Below are positions 23,801-35,740 of a stretch of 64,000 nucleotides of DNA, piece after piece. The stretch's first letter is position 1. The number at the start of each line of letters is the position of its first letter. Location of the stretch: positions 31,395,652 through 31,459,651 of the forward strand of contig OZ024748.1 of NCBI GenBank assembly GCA_964016885.1. The letters run 5' to 3'. The translations under genes and the position numbers were made by a program. The notes beneath the pieces are model-generated. The model did not search any database. It was not told the origin of the DNA and saw nothing but the letters and a program-made list of their open reading frames with translations. The DNA comes from Eledone cirrhosa (lineage: Eukaryota; Mollusca; Cephalopoda; Octopoda; Eledonidae).

Positions 23801-24140
23801 CAGTACGACAAATGTTTATTAAATTCACGCTCAGGAGAGTGGGGGGTAGGTGGAGGACGACGTTTCGGGCATAAGCCCTTCTTCAGGTGAGAGTTCAAGA
23901 GGTGTGTAGGGGAGTGGTGGAGAGACATATAGCGAAAGGAAACGGTGCGAATGAAAAATTAACAAATAAAGACAAACAATTGTAGGAACACAGGCAAAGA
24001 ATCATATACGGAAAAAAAAGGGGTACGGTAACAAAATCAAACAGAGGTAATGCGTGGAAGGAAAGACAAAGTGTGGGAAGGTGTGTAAAGTTCGGAGAAA
24101 GGTCACGGCGGATTAGATCGGGGTTGAGCCGGTTGTTAAG
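20816..24140 (+). repeat. 8-monomer higher-order repeat, copy 2 (a b c d' e i j h), 3325 bp
   Basis: All markers of copy 1 recur at a constant offset of 10769 bp: 20846 (gagCAtg), 20949 (gaTGacg), 21117 (taCAgtaac), 21970 ('tattgcg'), 22244 ('gtgtggggg'), 22578 ('attgacg'), 22805 ('atgagtgg') and 23899 ('caagagg'). One variant absent from copy 1, 'cgaaaagaaacgg' near 23518, reappears near 30152. That links this copy to the e-i-j-h segment at 29111-30774. Confidence 0.9.
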
Positions 24141-27030
24141 TTAAGTTCCAAGGATGGAGGCCGTGTGAGCATGTGTTTTGTATAATGAAAAATTGAACAG
24201 GGACAGAACAGAGAGGCAGTACGACAAATGTTTATTAAATTCACGCTCAGGAGAGTGGGGGGTAGGTGGAGGATGACGTTTCGGGCATAAGCCCTTCTTC
24301 AGGTGAGAGTTCAAAAGGTGTGTAGGGGAGTGGTGGAGAGACATATAGCGAAAGGAAACGGTGCGAATGAAAAATTAACAAATAAAGACAAACAATTGTA
24401 GGAACACAGGCAAAGAATCATATACGGAAAAAAAGGGGTACAGTAACAAAATCAAACAGAGGTAATGCGTGGAAGGAAAGACAAAGTGTGGGAAGGTGTG
24501 TAAAGTTCGGAGAAAGGTCACGGCGGATTAGATCGGGGTTGAGCCGGTTGTTAAGTTAAGTTCCAAGGATGGAGGCCGTGTGAGCGTGTGTTTTGTATAA
24601 TGAAAAATTGAACAGGGACAGAACAGAGAGGCAGTACGACAAATGTTTATTAAATTCACGCTCAGGAGAGTGGGGGGTAGGTGGAGGATGACGTTTCGGG
24701 CATAAGCCCTTCTTCAGGTGAGAGTTCAAAAGGTGTGTAGGGGAGTGGTGGAGAGACATATAGCGAAAGGAAACGGTGCGAATGAAAAATTAACAAATAA
24801 AGACAAACAATTGTAGGAACACAGGCAAAGAATCATATACGGAAAAAAAGGGGTACGGTAACAAAATCAAACAGAGGTAATGCGTGGAAGGAAAGACAAA
24901 GTGTGGGAAGGTGTGTAAAGTTCGGAGAAAGGTCACGGCGGATTAGATCGGGGTTGAGCCGGTTGTTAAGTTAAGTTCCAAGGATGGAGGCCGTGTGAGC
25001 GTGTGTTTTGTATAATGAAAAATTGAACAGGGACAGAACAGAGAGGCAGTACGACAAATGTTTATTAAATTCACGCTCAGGAGAGTGGGGGGTAGGTGGA
25101 GGACGACGTTTCGGGCATAAGCCCTTCTTCAGGTGAGAGTTCAAAAGGTGTGTAGGGGAGTGGTGGAGAGACATATAGCGAAAGGAAACGGTGCGAATGA
25201 AAAATTAACAAATAAAGACAAACAATTGTAGGAACACAGGCAAAGAATCATATACGGAAAAAAAGGGGTACGGTAACAAAATCAAACAGAAGTATTGCGT
25301 GGAAGGAAAGACAAAGTGTGGGAAGGTGTGTAAAGTTCGGAGAAAGGTCACGGCGGATTAGATCGGGGTTGAGCCGGTTGTTAAGTTAAGTTCCAAGGAT
25401 GGAGGCCGTGTGAGCGTGTGTTTTGTATAATGAAAAATTGAACAGGGACAGAACAGAGAGGCAGTACGACAAATGTTTATTAAATTCACGCTCAGGAGAG
25501 TGGGGGGTAGGTGGAGGACGACGTTTCGGGCATAAGCCCTTCTTCAGGCGAGAGTTCAAAAGCTGTGTAGGGGAGTGGTGGAGAGACATATAGCGAAAGG
25601 AAACGGTGCGAATGAAAAATTAACAAATAAAGACAAACAATTGTAGGAACACAGGCAAAGAATCATATACGGAAAAAAAAGCGGTACGGTAACAAAATCA
25701 AACAGAGGTAATGTGTGGAAGGAAAGACAAAGTGTGGGAAGGTGTGTAAAGTTCGGAGAAAGGTCACGGCGGATTAGATCGGGGTTGAGCCGGTTGTTAA
25801 GTTAAGTTCCAAGGATGGAGGCCGTGTGAGCGTGTGTTTTGTATAATGAAAAATTGAACAGGGACAGAACAGAGAGGCAGTACGACAAATGTTTATTAAA
25901 TTCACGCTCAGGAGAGTGGGGGGTAGGTGGAGGACGACGTTTCGGGCATAAGCCCTTCTTCAGGTGAGAGTTCAAAAGGTGTGTAGGGGAGTGGTGGAGA
26001 GACATATAGCGAAAGGAAACGGTGCGAATGAAAAATTAACAAATAAAGACAAACAATTGTAGGAACACAGGCAAAGAATCATATACGGATAAAAAAGGGG
26101 TACGGTAACAAAATCAAACATAGACAAAGTGTGGGAAGGTGTGTAAAGTTCGGAGAAAGGTCTCGGCGGATTAGATCGGTGTTGAGCCGGTTGTTAAGTT
26201 AAGTTCCAAGGATGGAGGCCGTGTGAGCGTGTGTTTTGTATAATGAAAAATTGAACAGGGACAGAACAGAGAGGCAGTACGACAAATGTTTATTAAATTC
26301 ACGCTCAGGAGAGTGGGGGGTAGGTGGAGGATGACGTTTCGGGCATAAGCCCTTCTTCAGGTGAGAGTTCAAAAGGTGTATAGGGGAGTGGTGGAGAGAC
26401 ATATAGCGAAAGGAAACGGTGCGAATGAAAAATTAACAAATAAAGACAAACAATTGTAGGAACACAGGCAAAGAATCATATACGGAAAAAAAAGGGGTAC
26501 GGTAACAAAATCAACCAGAGGTAATGCGTGGAAGGAAAGACAAAGTGTGGGAAGGTGTGTAAAGTTCGGAGAAAGGTCACGGCGGATTAGATCGGTGTTG
26601 AGCCGGTTGTTAAGTTAAGTTCCAAGGATGGAGGCCGTGTGAGCGTGTGGTTTGTATAATGAAAAATTGAACAGGGACAGAACAGAGAGGCAGTACGACA
26701 AATGTTTATTAAATTCACGCTCAGGAGAGTGGGGGGTAGGTGGAAGACGACGTTTCGGGCATAAGCCCTTCTTCAGGTGAGAGTTCAAAAGGTGTGTAGG
26801 GGAGTGGTGGAGAGACATATAGCGAAAGGAAACGGTGCGAATGAAAAATTGACAAATAAAGACAAACAATTGTAGGAACACAGGCAAAGAATCATATACG
26901 AAAAAAAAAGGGGTACGGTAACAAAATCAAACAGAGGTAATGCGTGGAAGGAAAGACAAAGTGTGGGAAGGTGTGTAAAGTTCGGAGAAAGGTCACGGCG
27001 GATTAGATCGGGGTTGAGCCGGTTGTTAAG
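24141..27030 (+). repeat. 7-monomer block, copy 1 (a b c d e' f g)
   Basis: Unit order: a (24141), b (24556), c (24971), d with 'aaaagctgtg' (25386), e' with 'atgtgtgg' before it (25802), the f unit that follows the 19-bp deletion (26199), and g with 'caaccagagg' and 'gtgtggtttg' (26615). The same seven types recur 8710 bp downstream at 32851-35740. Confidence 0.88.
25802..26198 (+). repeat. Short monomer 3 (397 bp, 19-bp deletion)
   Basis: The 19-bp deletion (junction near 26120) occurs with the linked 'ggataaaaaa', 'ggtctcgg' and 'gtgtataggg' variants. Unlike the two earlier short units it has 'cttcaggtgag' upstream, so it belongs to a separate sub-branch together with the copy at 34512. 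Confidence 0.92.
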
Positions 27031-29110
27031 TTAAGTTCCAAGGATGGAGGCCGTGTGAGCGTGTGTTTTGTATAATGAAAAATTGAACAGGGACAGAACA
27101 GAGAGGCAGTACGACAAATGTTTATTAAATTCACGCTCAGGAGAGTGGGGGGTAGGTGGAGGACGACGTTTCGGGCATAAGCCCTTCTTCAGGTGAGAGT
27201 TCAAAAGGTGTGTAGGGGAGTGGTGGAGAGACATATAGCGAAAGGAAACGGTGCGAATGAAAAAATAACAAATAAAGACAAACAATTGTAGGAACACAGA
27301 CAAAGAATCATATACGGAAAAAAAAGGGGTACGGTAACAAAATCAAACAGAGGTAATGCGTGGAAGGAAAGACAAAGTGTGGGAAGGTGTGTAAAGTTCG
27401 GAGAAAGGTCACGGCGGATTAGATCGGGGTTGAGCCGGTTGTTAAGTTAAGTTCCAAGGATGGAGGCCGTGTGAGCGTGTGTTTTGTATAATGAAAAATT
27501 GAACAGGGACAGAACAGAGAGGCAGTACGACAAATGTTTATTAAATTCACGCTCAGGAGAGTGGGGGGTAGGTGGAGGACGACGTTTCGGGCATAAGCCC
27601 TTCTTCTGGTGAGAGTTCAAAAGGTGTGTAGGGGAGTGGTGGAGAGACATATAGCGAAAGGAAACGGTGCGAATGAAAAATTAACAAATAAAGACAAACA
27701 ATTGTAGGAACACAGGCAAAGAATCATATACGGAAAAAAAAGGGGTACGGTAACAAAATCAAACAGAGGTAATGCGTGGAAGGAAAGACAAAGTGTGGGA
27801 AGGTGTGTAAAGTTCGGAGAAAGGTCACGGCAGATTAGATCGGGGTTGAGCCGGTTGTTAAGTTAAGTTCCAAGGATGGAGGCCGTGTGAGCGTGTGTTT
27901 TGTATAATGAAAAATTGAACAGGGACAGAACAGAGAGGCAGTACGACAAATGTTTATTAAATTCACGCTCAGGAGAGTGGGGGGTAGGTGGAGGACGACG
28001 TTTCGGGCATAAGCCCTTCTTCAGGTGAGAGTTCAAAAGGTGTGTAGGGGAGTGGTGGAGAGACATATAGCGAAAGGAAACGGTGCGAATGAAAAAATAA
28101 CAAATAAAGACAAACAATTGTAGGAACACAGACAAAGAATCATATACGAAAAAAAAAGGGGTACGGTAACAAAATCAAACAGAGGTAATGCGTGGAAGGA
28201 AAGACAAAGTGTGGGAAGGTGTGTAAAGTTCGGAGAAAGGTCACGGCGGATTAGATCGGGGTTGAGCCGGTTGTTAAGTTAAGTTCCAAGGATGGAGGCC
28301 GTGTGAGCGTGTGTTTTGTATAATGAAAAATTGAACAGGGACAGAACAGAGAGGCAGTACGACAAATGTTTATTAAATTCACGCTCAGGAGAGTGGGGGG
28401 TAGGTGGAGGACGACGTTTCGGGCATAAGCCCTTCTTCAGGTGAGAGTTCAAAAGGTGTGTAGGGGAGTGGTGGAGAGACATATAGCGAAAGGAAACGGT
28501 GCGAATGAAAAATTAACAAATAAAGACAAACAATTGTAGGAACACAGTCAAAGAATCATATACGGAAAAAAATGGGGTACGGTAACAAAATCAAACAGAG
28601 GTAATGCGTGGAAGGAAAGACAAAGTGTGGGAAGGTGTGTAAAGTTCGGAGAAAGGTCACGGCGGATTAGATCGGGGTTGAGCCGGTTGTTAAGTTAAGT
28701 TCCAAGGATGGAGGCCGTGTGAGCGTGTGTTTTGTATAATGAAAAATTGAACAGGGACAGAACAGAGAGGCAGTACGACAAATGTTTATTAAATTCACGC
28801 TCAGGAGAGTGGGGGGTAGGTGGAGGACGACGTTTCGGGCATAAGCCCTTCTTCAGGTGAGAGTTCAAAAGGTGTGTGGGGGAGTGGTGGAGAGACATAT
28901 AGCGAAAGGAAACGGTGCGAATGAAAAATTAACAAATAAAGACAAACAATTGTAGGAACACAGGCAAAGAATCATATACGGAAAAAAAAGGGGTACGGTA
29001 ACAAAATCAAACAGAGGTAATGCGTGGAAGGAAAGACAAAGTGTGGGAAGGTGTGTAAAGTTCGGAGAAAGGTCACGGCGGATTAGATCGGGGTTGAGCC
29101 GGTTGTTAAG
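27031..29110 (+). repeat. Five-unit linker with k-l-k order
   Basis: Units at 27031 and 27863 carry 'gaaaaaataac' and 'cacagacaaag' (k). The unit between them has 'ttcttctggtg' (l). The next, at 28279, has 'cacagtcaaag' with 'aaaaaaatgggg'. 'ggcagatt' is at 27832. The equivalent stretch after the second 7-monomer block has l-k and is one unit shorter. Confidence 0.8.
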
Positions 29111-30774
29111 TTAAGTTCCAAGGATGGAGGCCGTGTGAGCGTGTGTTTTGTATAATGAAAAATTGAACAGGGACAGAACAGAGAGGCAGTACGACAAATG
29201 TTTATTAAATTGACGCTCAGGAGAGTGGGGGGTAGGTGGAGGACGACGTTTCGGGCATAAGCCCTTCTTCAGGTGAGAGTTCAAAAGGTGTGTAGGGGAG
29301 TGGTGGAGAGACATATAGCGAAAGGAAACGGTGCGAATGAAAAATTAACAAATAAAGACAAACAATTGTAGGAACACAGGCAAAGAATCATATACGGAAA
29401 AAAAAGGGGTACGGTAACAAAATCAAACAGAGGTAATGAGTGGAAGGAAAGACAAAGTGTGGGAAGGTGTGTAAAGTTCGGAGAAAGGTCACGGCGGATT
29501 AGATCGGGGTTGAGCCGGTTGTTAAGTTAAGTTCCAAGGATGGAGGCCGTGTGAGCGTGTGTTTTGTATAATGAAAAATTGAACAGGGACAGAACAGAGA
29601 GGCAGTACGACAAATGTTTATTAAATTCACGCTCAGGAGAGTGGGGGGTAGGTGGAGGACGACGTTTCGGGCATAAGCCCTTCTTCAGGTGAGAGTTCAA
29701 AAGGTGTGTGGGGGAGTGGTGGAGAGACATATAGCGAAAGGAAACGGTGCGAATGAAAAATTAACAAATAAAGACAAACAATTGTAGGAACACAGGCAAA
29801 GAATCATATACGGAAAAAAAAGGGGTACGGTAACAAAATCAAACAGAGGTAATGCGTGGAAGGAAAGACAAAGTGTGGGAAGGTGTGTAAAGTTCGGAGA
29901 AAGGTCACGGCGGATTAGATCGGGGTTGAGCCGGTTGTTAAGTTAAGTTCCAAGGATGGAGGCCGTGTGAGCGTGTGTTTTGTATAATGAAAAATTGAAC
30001 AGGGACAGAACAGAGAGGCAGTACGACAAATGTTTATTAAATTCACGCTCAGGAGAGTGGGGGGTAGGTGGAGGACGACGTTTCGGGCATAAGCCCTTCT
30101 TCAGGTGAGAGTTCAAAAGGTGTGTAGGGGAGTGGTGGAGAGACATATAGCGAAAAGAAACGGTGCGAATGAAAAATTAACAAATAAAGACAAACAATTG
30201 TAGGAACACAGGCAAAGAATCATATACGGAAAAAAAAGCGGTACGGTAACAAAATCAAACAGAGGTAATGCGTGGAAGGAAAGACAAAGTGTGGGAAGGT
30301 GTGTAAAGTTCGGAGAAAGGTCACGGCGGATTAGATCGGGGTTGAGCCGGTTGTTAAGTTAAGTTCCAAGGATGGAGGCCGTGTGAGCGTGTGTTTTGTA
30401 TAATGAAAAATTGAACAGGGACAGAACAGAGAGGCAGTACGACAAATGTTTATTAAATTCACGCTCAGGAGAGTGGGGGGTAGGTGGAGGACGACGTTTC
30501 GGGCATAAGCCCTTCTTCAGGTGAGAGTTCAAGAGGTGTGTAGGGGAGTGGTGGAGAGACATATAGCGAAAGGAAACGGTGCGAATGAAAAATTAACAAA
30601 TAAAGACAAACAATTGTAGGAACACAGGCAAAGAATCATATACGGAAAAAAAAGGGGTACGGTAACAAAATCAAACAGAGGTAATGCGTGGAAGGAAAGA
30701 CAAAGTGTGGGAAGGTGTGTAAAGTTCGGAGAAAGGTCACGGCGGATTAGATCGGGGTTGAGCCGGTTGTTAAG
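29111..30774 (+). repeat. e-i-j-h segment, partial higher-order repeat
   Basis: Four units match 22477-24140 at an offset of 6634 bp: 'attgacg' at 29212, 'atgagtgg' near 29438, a plain unit, then 'caagagg' near 30533. The rare 'cgaaaagaaacgg' is shared by both. This is the second half of the 8-unit repeat without its a-b-c-d' half. Confidence 0.85.
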
Positions 30775-32850
30775 TTAAGTTCCAAGGATGGAGGCCGTGT
30801 GAGCATGTGTTTTGTATAATGAAAAATTGAACAGGGACAGAACAGAGAGGCAGTACGACAAATGTTTATTAAATTCACGCTCAGGAGAGTGGGGGTAGGT
30901 GGAGGATGACGTTTCGGGCATAAGCCCTTCTTCAGGTGAGAGTTCAAAAGGTGTGTAGGGGAGTGGTGGAGAGACATATAGCGAAAGGAAACGGTGCGAA
31001 TGAAAAATTAACAAATAAAGACAAACAATTGTAGGAACACAGGCAAAGAATCATATACGGAAAAAAAGGGGTACAGTAACAAAATCAAACAGAGGTAATG
31101 CGTGGAAGGAAAGACAAAGTGTGGGAAGGTGTGTAAAGTTCGGAGAAAGGTCACGGCGGATTAGATCGGGGTTGAGCCGGTTGTTAAGTTAAGTTCCAAG
31201 GATGGAGGCCGTGTGAGCGTGTGTTTTGTATAATGAAAAATTGAACAGGGACAGAACAGAGAGGCAGTACGACAAATGTTTATTAAATTCACGCTCAGGA
31301 GAGTGGGGGGTAGGTGGAGGATGACGTTTCGGGCATAAGCCCTTCTTCAGGTGAGAGTTCAAAAGGTGTGTAGGGGAGTGGTGGAGAGACATATAGCGAA
31401 AGGAAACGGTGCGAATGAAAAATTAACAAATAAAGACAAACAATTGTAGGAACACAGGCAAAGAATCATATACGAAAAAAAAGGGGTACGGTAACAAAAT
31501 CAAACAGAGGTAATGCGTGGAAGGAAAGACAAAGTGTGGGAAGGTATGTAAAGTTCGGAGAAAGGTCACGGCGGATTAGATCGGGGTTGAGCCGGTTGTT
31601 AAGTTAAGTTCCAAGGATGGAGGCCGTGTGAGCGTGTGTTTTGTATAATGAAAAATTGAACAGGGACAGAACAGAGAGGCAGTACGACAAATGTTTATTA
31701 AATTCACGCTCAGGAGAGTGGGGGGTAGGTGGAGGACGACGTTTCGGGCATAAGCCCTTCTTCAGGTGAGAGTTCAAAAGGTGTGTAGGGGAGTGGTGGA
31801 GAGACATATAGCGAAAGGAAACGGTGCGAATGAAAAATTAACAAATAAAGACAAACAATTGTAGGAACACAGGCAAAGAATCATATACGGAAAAAAAGGG
31901 GTACGGTAACAAAATCAAACAGAGGTATTGCGTGGAAGGAAAGACAAAGTGTGGGAAGGTGTGTAAAGTTCGGAGAAAGGTCACGGCGGATTAGATCGGG
32001 GTTGAGCCGGTTGTTAAGTTAAGTTCCAAGGATGGAGGCCGTGTGAGCGTGTGTTTTGTATAATGAAAAATTGAACAGGGACAGAACAGAGAGGCAGTAC
32101 GACAAATGTTTATTAAATTCACGCTCAGGAGAGTGGGGGGTAGGTGGAGGACGACGTTTCGGGCATAAGCCCTTCTTCAGGCGAGAGTTCAAAAGCTGTG
32201 TAGGGGAGTGGTGGAGAGACATATAGCGAAAGGAAACGGTGCGAATGAAAAATTAACAAATAAAGACAAACAATTGTAGGAACACAGGCAAAGAATCATA
32301 TACGGAAAAAAAAGCGGTACGGTAACAAAATCAAACAGAGGTAATGTGTGGAAGGAAAGACAAAGTGTGGGAAGGTGTGTAAAGTTCGGAGAAAGGTCAC
32401 GGCGGATTAGATCGGGGTTGAGCCGGTTGTTAAGTTAAGTTCCAAGGATGGAGGCCGTGTGAGCGTGTGTTTTGTATAATGAAAAATTGAACAGGGACAG
32501 AACAGAGAGGCAGTACGACAAATGTTTATTAAATTCACGCTCAGGAGAGTGGGGGGTAGGTGGAGGACGACGTTTCGGGCATAAGCCCTTCTTCAGGTGA
32601 GAGTTCAAAAGGTGTGTAGGGGAGTGGTGGAGAGACATATAGCGAAAGGAAACGGTGCGAATGAAAAATTAACAAATAAAGACAAACAATTGTAGGAACA
32701 CAGGCAAAGAATCATATACGGAAAAAAAAGGGGTACGGTAACAAAATCAAACAGAGGTAATGCGTGGAAGGAAAGACAAAGTGTGGGAAGGTGTGTAAAG
32801 TTCGGAGAAAGGTCACGGCGGATTAGATCGGGGTTGAGCCGGTTGTTAAG
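30775..32850 (+). repeat. 5-monomer block a b c d e', tandemly duplicated
   Basis: Types a, b, c, d and e' occupy 30775-32850 and the same five types follow at once from 32851, an offset of 2076 bp. Both copies share 'tacgaaaaaaaagggg' (near 31473 and 33550), which the equivalent unit near 24840 lacks, so the two are direct sister copies. The first copy has lost one G from the G6 run (five G near 30891), giving a 414-bp unit. Confidence 0.87.
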
Positions 32851-35740
32851 TTAAGTTCCAAGGATGGAGGCCGTGTGAGCATGTGTTTTGTATAATGAAA
32901 AATTGAACAGGGACAGAACAGAGAGGCAGTACGACAAATGTTTATTAAATTCACGCTCAGGAGAGTGGGGGGTAGGTGGAGGATGACGTTTCGGGCATAA
33001 GCCCTTCTTCAGGTGAGAGTTCAAAAGGTGTGTAGGGGAGTGGTGGAGAGACATATAGCGAAAGGAAACGGTGCGAATGAAAAATTAACAAATAAAGACA
33101 AACAATTGTAGGAACACAGGCAAAGAATCATACACGGAAAAAAAGGGGTACAGTAACAAAATCAAACAGAGGTAATGCGTGGAAGGAAAGACAAAGTGTG
33201 GGAAGGTGTGTAAAGTTCGGAGAAAGGTCACGGCGGATTAGATCGGGGTTGAGCCGGTTGTTAAGTTAAGTTCCAAGGATGGAGGCCGTGTGAGCGTGTG
33301 TTTTGTATAATGAAAAATTGAACAGGGACAGAACAGAGAGGCAGTACGACAAATGTTTATTAAATTCACGCTCAGGAGAGTGGGGGGTAGGTGGAGGATG
33401 ACGTTTCGGGCATAAGCCCTTCTTCAGGTGAGAGTTCAAAAGGTGTGTAGGGGAGTGGTGGAGAGACATATAGCGAAAGGAAACGGTGCGAATGAAAAAT
33501 TAACAAATAAAGACAAACAATTGTAGGAACACAGGCAAAGAATCATATACGAAAAAAAAGGGGTACGGTAACAAAATCAAACAGAGGTAATGCGTGGAAG
33601 GAAAGACAAAGTGTGGGAAGGTGTGTAAAGTTCGGAGAAAGGTCACGGCGGATTAGATCGGGGTTGAGCCGGTTGTTAAGTTAAGTTCCAAGGATGGAGG
33701 CCGTGTGAGCGTGTGTTTTGTATAATGAAAAATTGAACAGGGACAGAACAGAGAGGCAGTACGACAAATGTTTATTAAATTCACGCTCAGGAGAGTGGGG
33801 GGTAGGTGGAGGACGACGTTTCGGGCATAAGCCCTTCTTCAGGTGAGAGTTCAAAAGGTGTGTAGGGGAGTGGTGGAGAGACATATAGCGAAAGGAAACG
33901 GTGCGAATGAAAAATTAACAAATAAAGACAAACAATTGTAGGAACACAGGCAAAGAATCATATACGGAAAAAAAGGGGTACGGTAACAAAATCAAACAGA
34001 GGTATTGCGTGGAAGGAAAGACAAAGTGTGGGAAGGTGTGTAAAGTTCGGAGAAAGGTCACGGCGGATTAGATCGGGGTTGAGCCGGTTGTTAAGTTAAG
34101 TTCCAAGGATGGAGGCCGTGTGAGCGTGTGTTTTGTATAATGAAAAATTGAACAGGGACAGAACAGAGAGGCAGTACGACAAATGTTTATTAAATTCACG
34201 CTCAGGAGAGTGGGGGGTAGGTGGAGGACGACGTTTCGGGCATAAGCCCTTCTTCAGGCGAGAGTTCAAAAGCTGTGTAGGGGAGTGGTGGAGAGACATA
34301 TAGCGAAAGGAAACGGTGCGAATGAAAAATTAACAAATAAAGACAAACAATTGTAGGAACACAGGCAAAGAATCATATACGGAAAAAAAAGCGGTACGGT
34401 AACAAAATCAAACAGAGGTAATGTGTGGAAGGAAAGACAAAGTGTGGGAAGGTGTGTAAAGTTCGGAGAAAGGTCACGGCGGATTAGATCGGGGTTGAGC
34501 CGGTTGTTAAGTTAAGTTCCAAGGATGGAGGCCGTGTGAGCGTGTGTTTTGTATAATGAAAAATTGAACAGGGACAGAACAGAGAGGCAGTACGACAAAT
34601 GTTTATTAAATTCACGCTCAGGAGAGTGGGGGGTAGGTGGAGGACGACGTTTCGGGCATAAGCCCTTCTTCAGGTGAGAGTTCAAAAGGTGTGTAGGGGA
34701 GTGGTGGAGAGACATATAGCGAAAGGAAACGGTGCGAATGAAAAATTAACAAATAAAGACAAACAATTGTAGGAACACAGGCAAAGAATCATATACGGAT
34801 AAAAAAGGGGTACGGTAACAAAATCAAACATAGACAAAGTGTGGGAAGGTGTGTAAAGTTCGGAGAAAGGTCTCGGCGGATTAGATCGGTGTTGAGCCGG
34901 TTGTTAAGTTAAGTTCCAAGGATGGAGGCCGTGTGAGCGTGTGTTTTGTATAATGAAAAATTGAACAGGGACAGAACAGAGAGGCAGTACGACAAATGTT
35001 TATTAAATTCACGCTCAGGAGAGTGGGGGGTAGGTGGAGGATGACGTTTCGGGCATAAGCCCTTCTTCAGGTGAGAGTTCAAAAGGTGTATAGGGGAGTG
35101 GTGGAGAGACATATAGCGAAAGGAAACGGTGCGAATGAAAAATTAACAAATAAAGACAAACAATTGTAGGAACACAGGCAAAGAATCATATACGGAAAAA
35201 AAAGGGGTACGGTAACAAAATCAACCAGAGGTAATGCGTGGAAGGAAAGACAAAGTGTGGGAAGGTGTGTAAAGTTCGGAGAAAGGTCACGGCGGATTAG
35301 ATCGGTGTTGAGCCGGTTGTTAAGTTAAGTTCCAAGGATGGAGGCCGTGTGAGCGTGTGGTTTGTATAATGAAAAATTGAACAGGGACAGAACAGAGAGG
35401 CAGTACGACAAATGTTTATTAAATTCACGCTCAGGAGAGTGGGGGGTAGGTGGAAGACGACGTTTCGGGCATAAGCCCTTCTTCAGGTGAGAGTTCAAAA
35501 GGTGTGTAGGGGAGTGGTGGAGAGACATATAGCGAAAGGAAACGGTGCGAATGAAAAATTGACAAATAAAGACAAACAATTGTAGGAACACAGGCAAAGA
35601 ATCATATACGAAAAAAAAAGGGGTACGGTAACAAAATCAAACAGAGGTAATGCGTGGAAGGAAAGACAAAGTGTGGGAAGGTGTGTAAAGTTCGGAGAAA
35701 GGTCACGGCGGATTAGATCGGGGTTGAGCCGGTTGTTAAG
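32851..35740 (+). repeat. 7-monomer block, copy 2 (a b c d e' f g)
   Basis: It matches the block at 24141-27030 unit for unit at an offset of 8710 bp, including the 19-bp deletion, 'caaccagagg', 'gtgtggtttg' and 'aaattgacaaataaag' (near 26847 and 35557). Private differences include 'catacacgg' near 33131. Confidence 0.88.
34512..34908 (+). repeat. Short monomer 4 (397 bp, 19-bp deletion)
   Basis: The 19-bp deletion junction is near 34830, with the linked variants 'ggataaaaaa', 'ggtctcgg' and 'gtgtataggg'. It is the copy of the short unit at 25802, 8710 bp away. No short unit occurs after this one. Confidence 0.92.

Noticed and set aside
30747..31014. Two overlapping longer frames as a possible gene
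   Set aside because: They arise from loss of one G in the G6 run, which shifts the ordinary repeat frame. The underlying sequence is a normal monomer.
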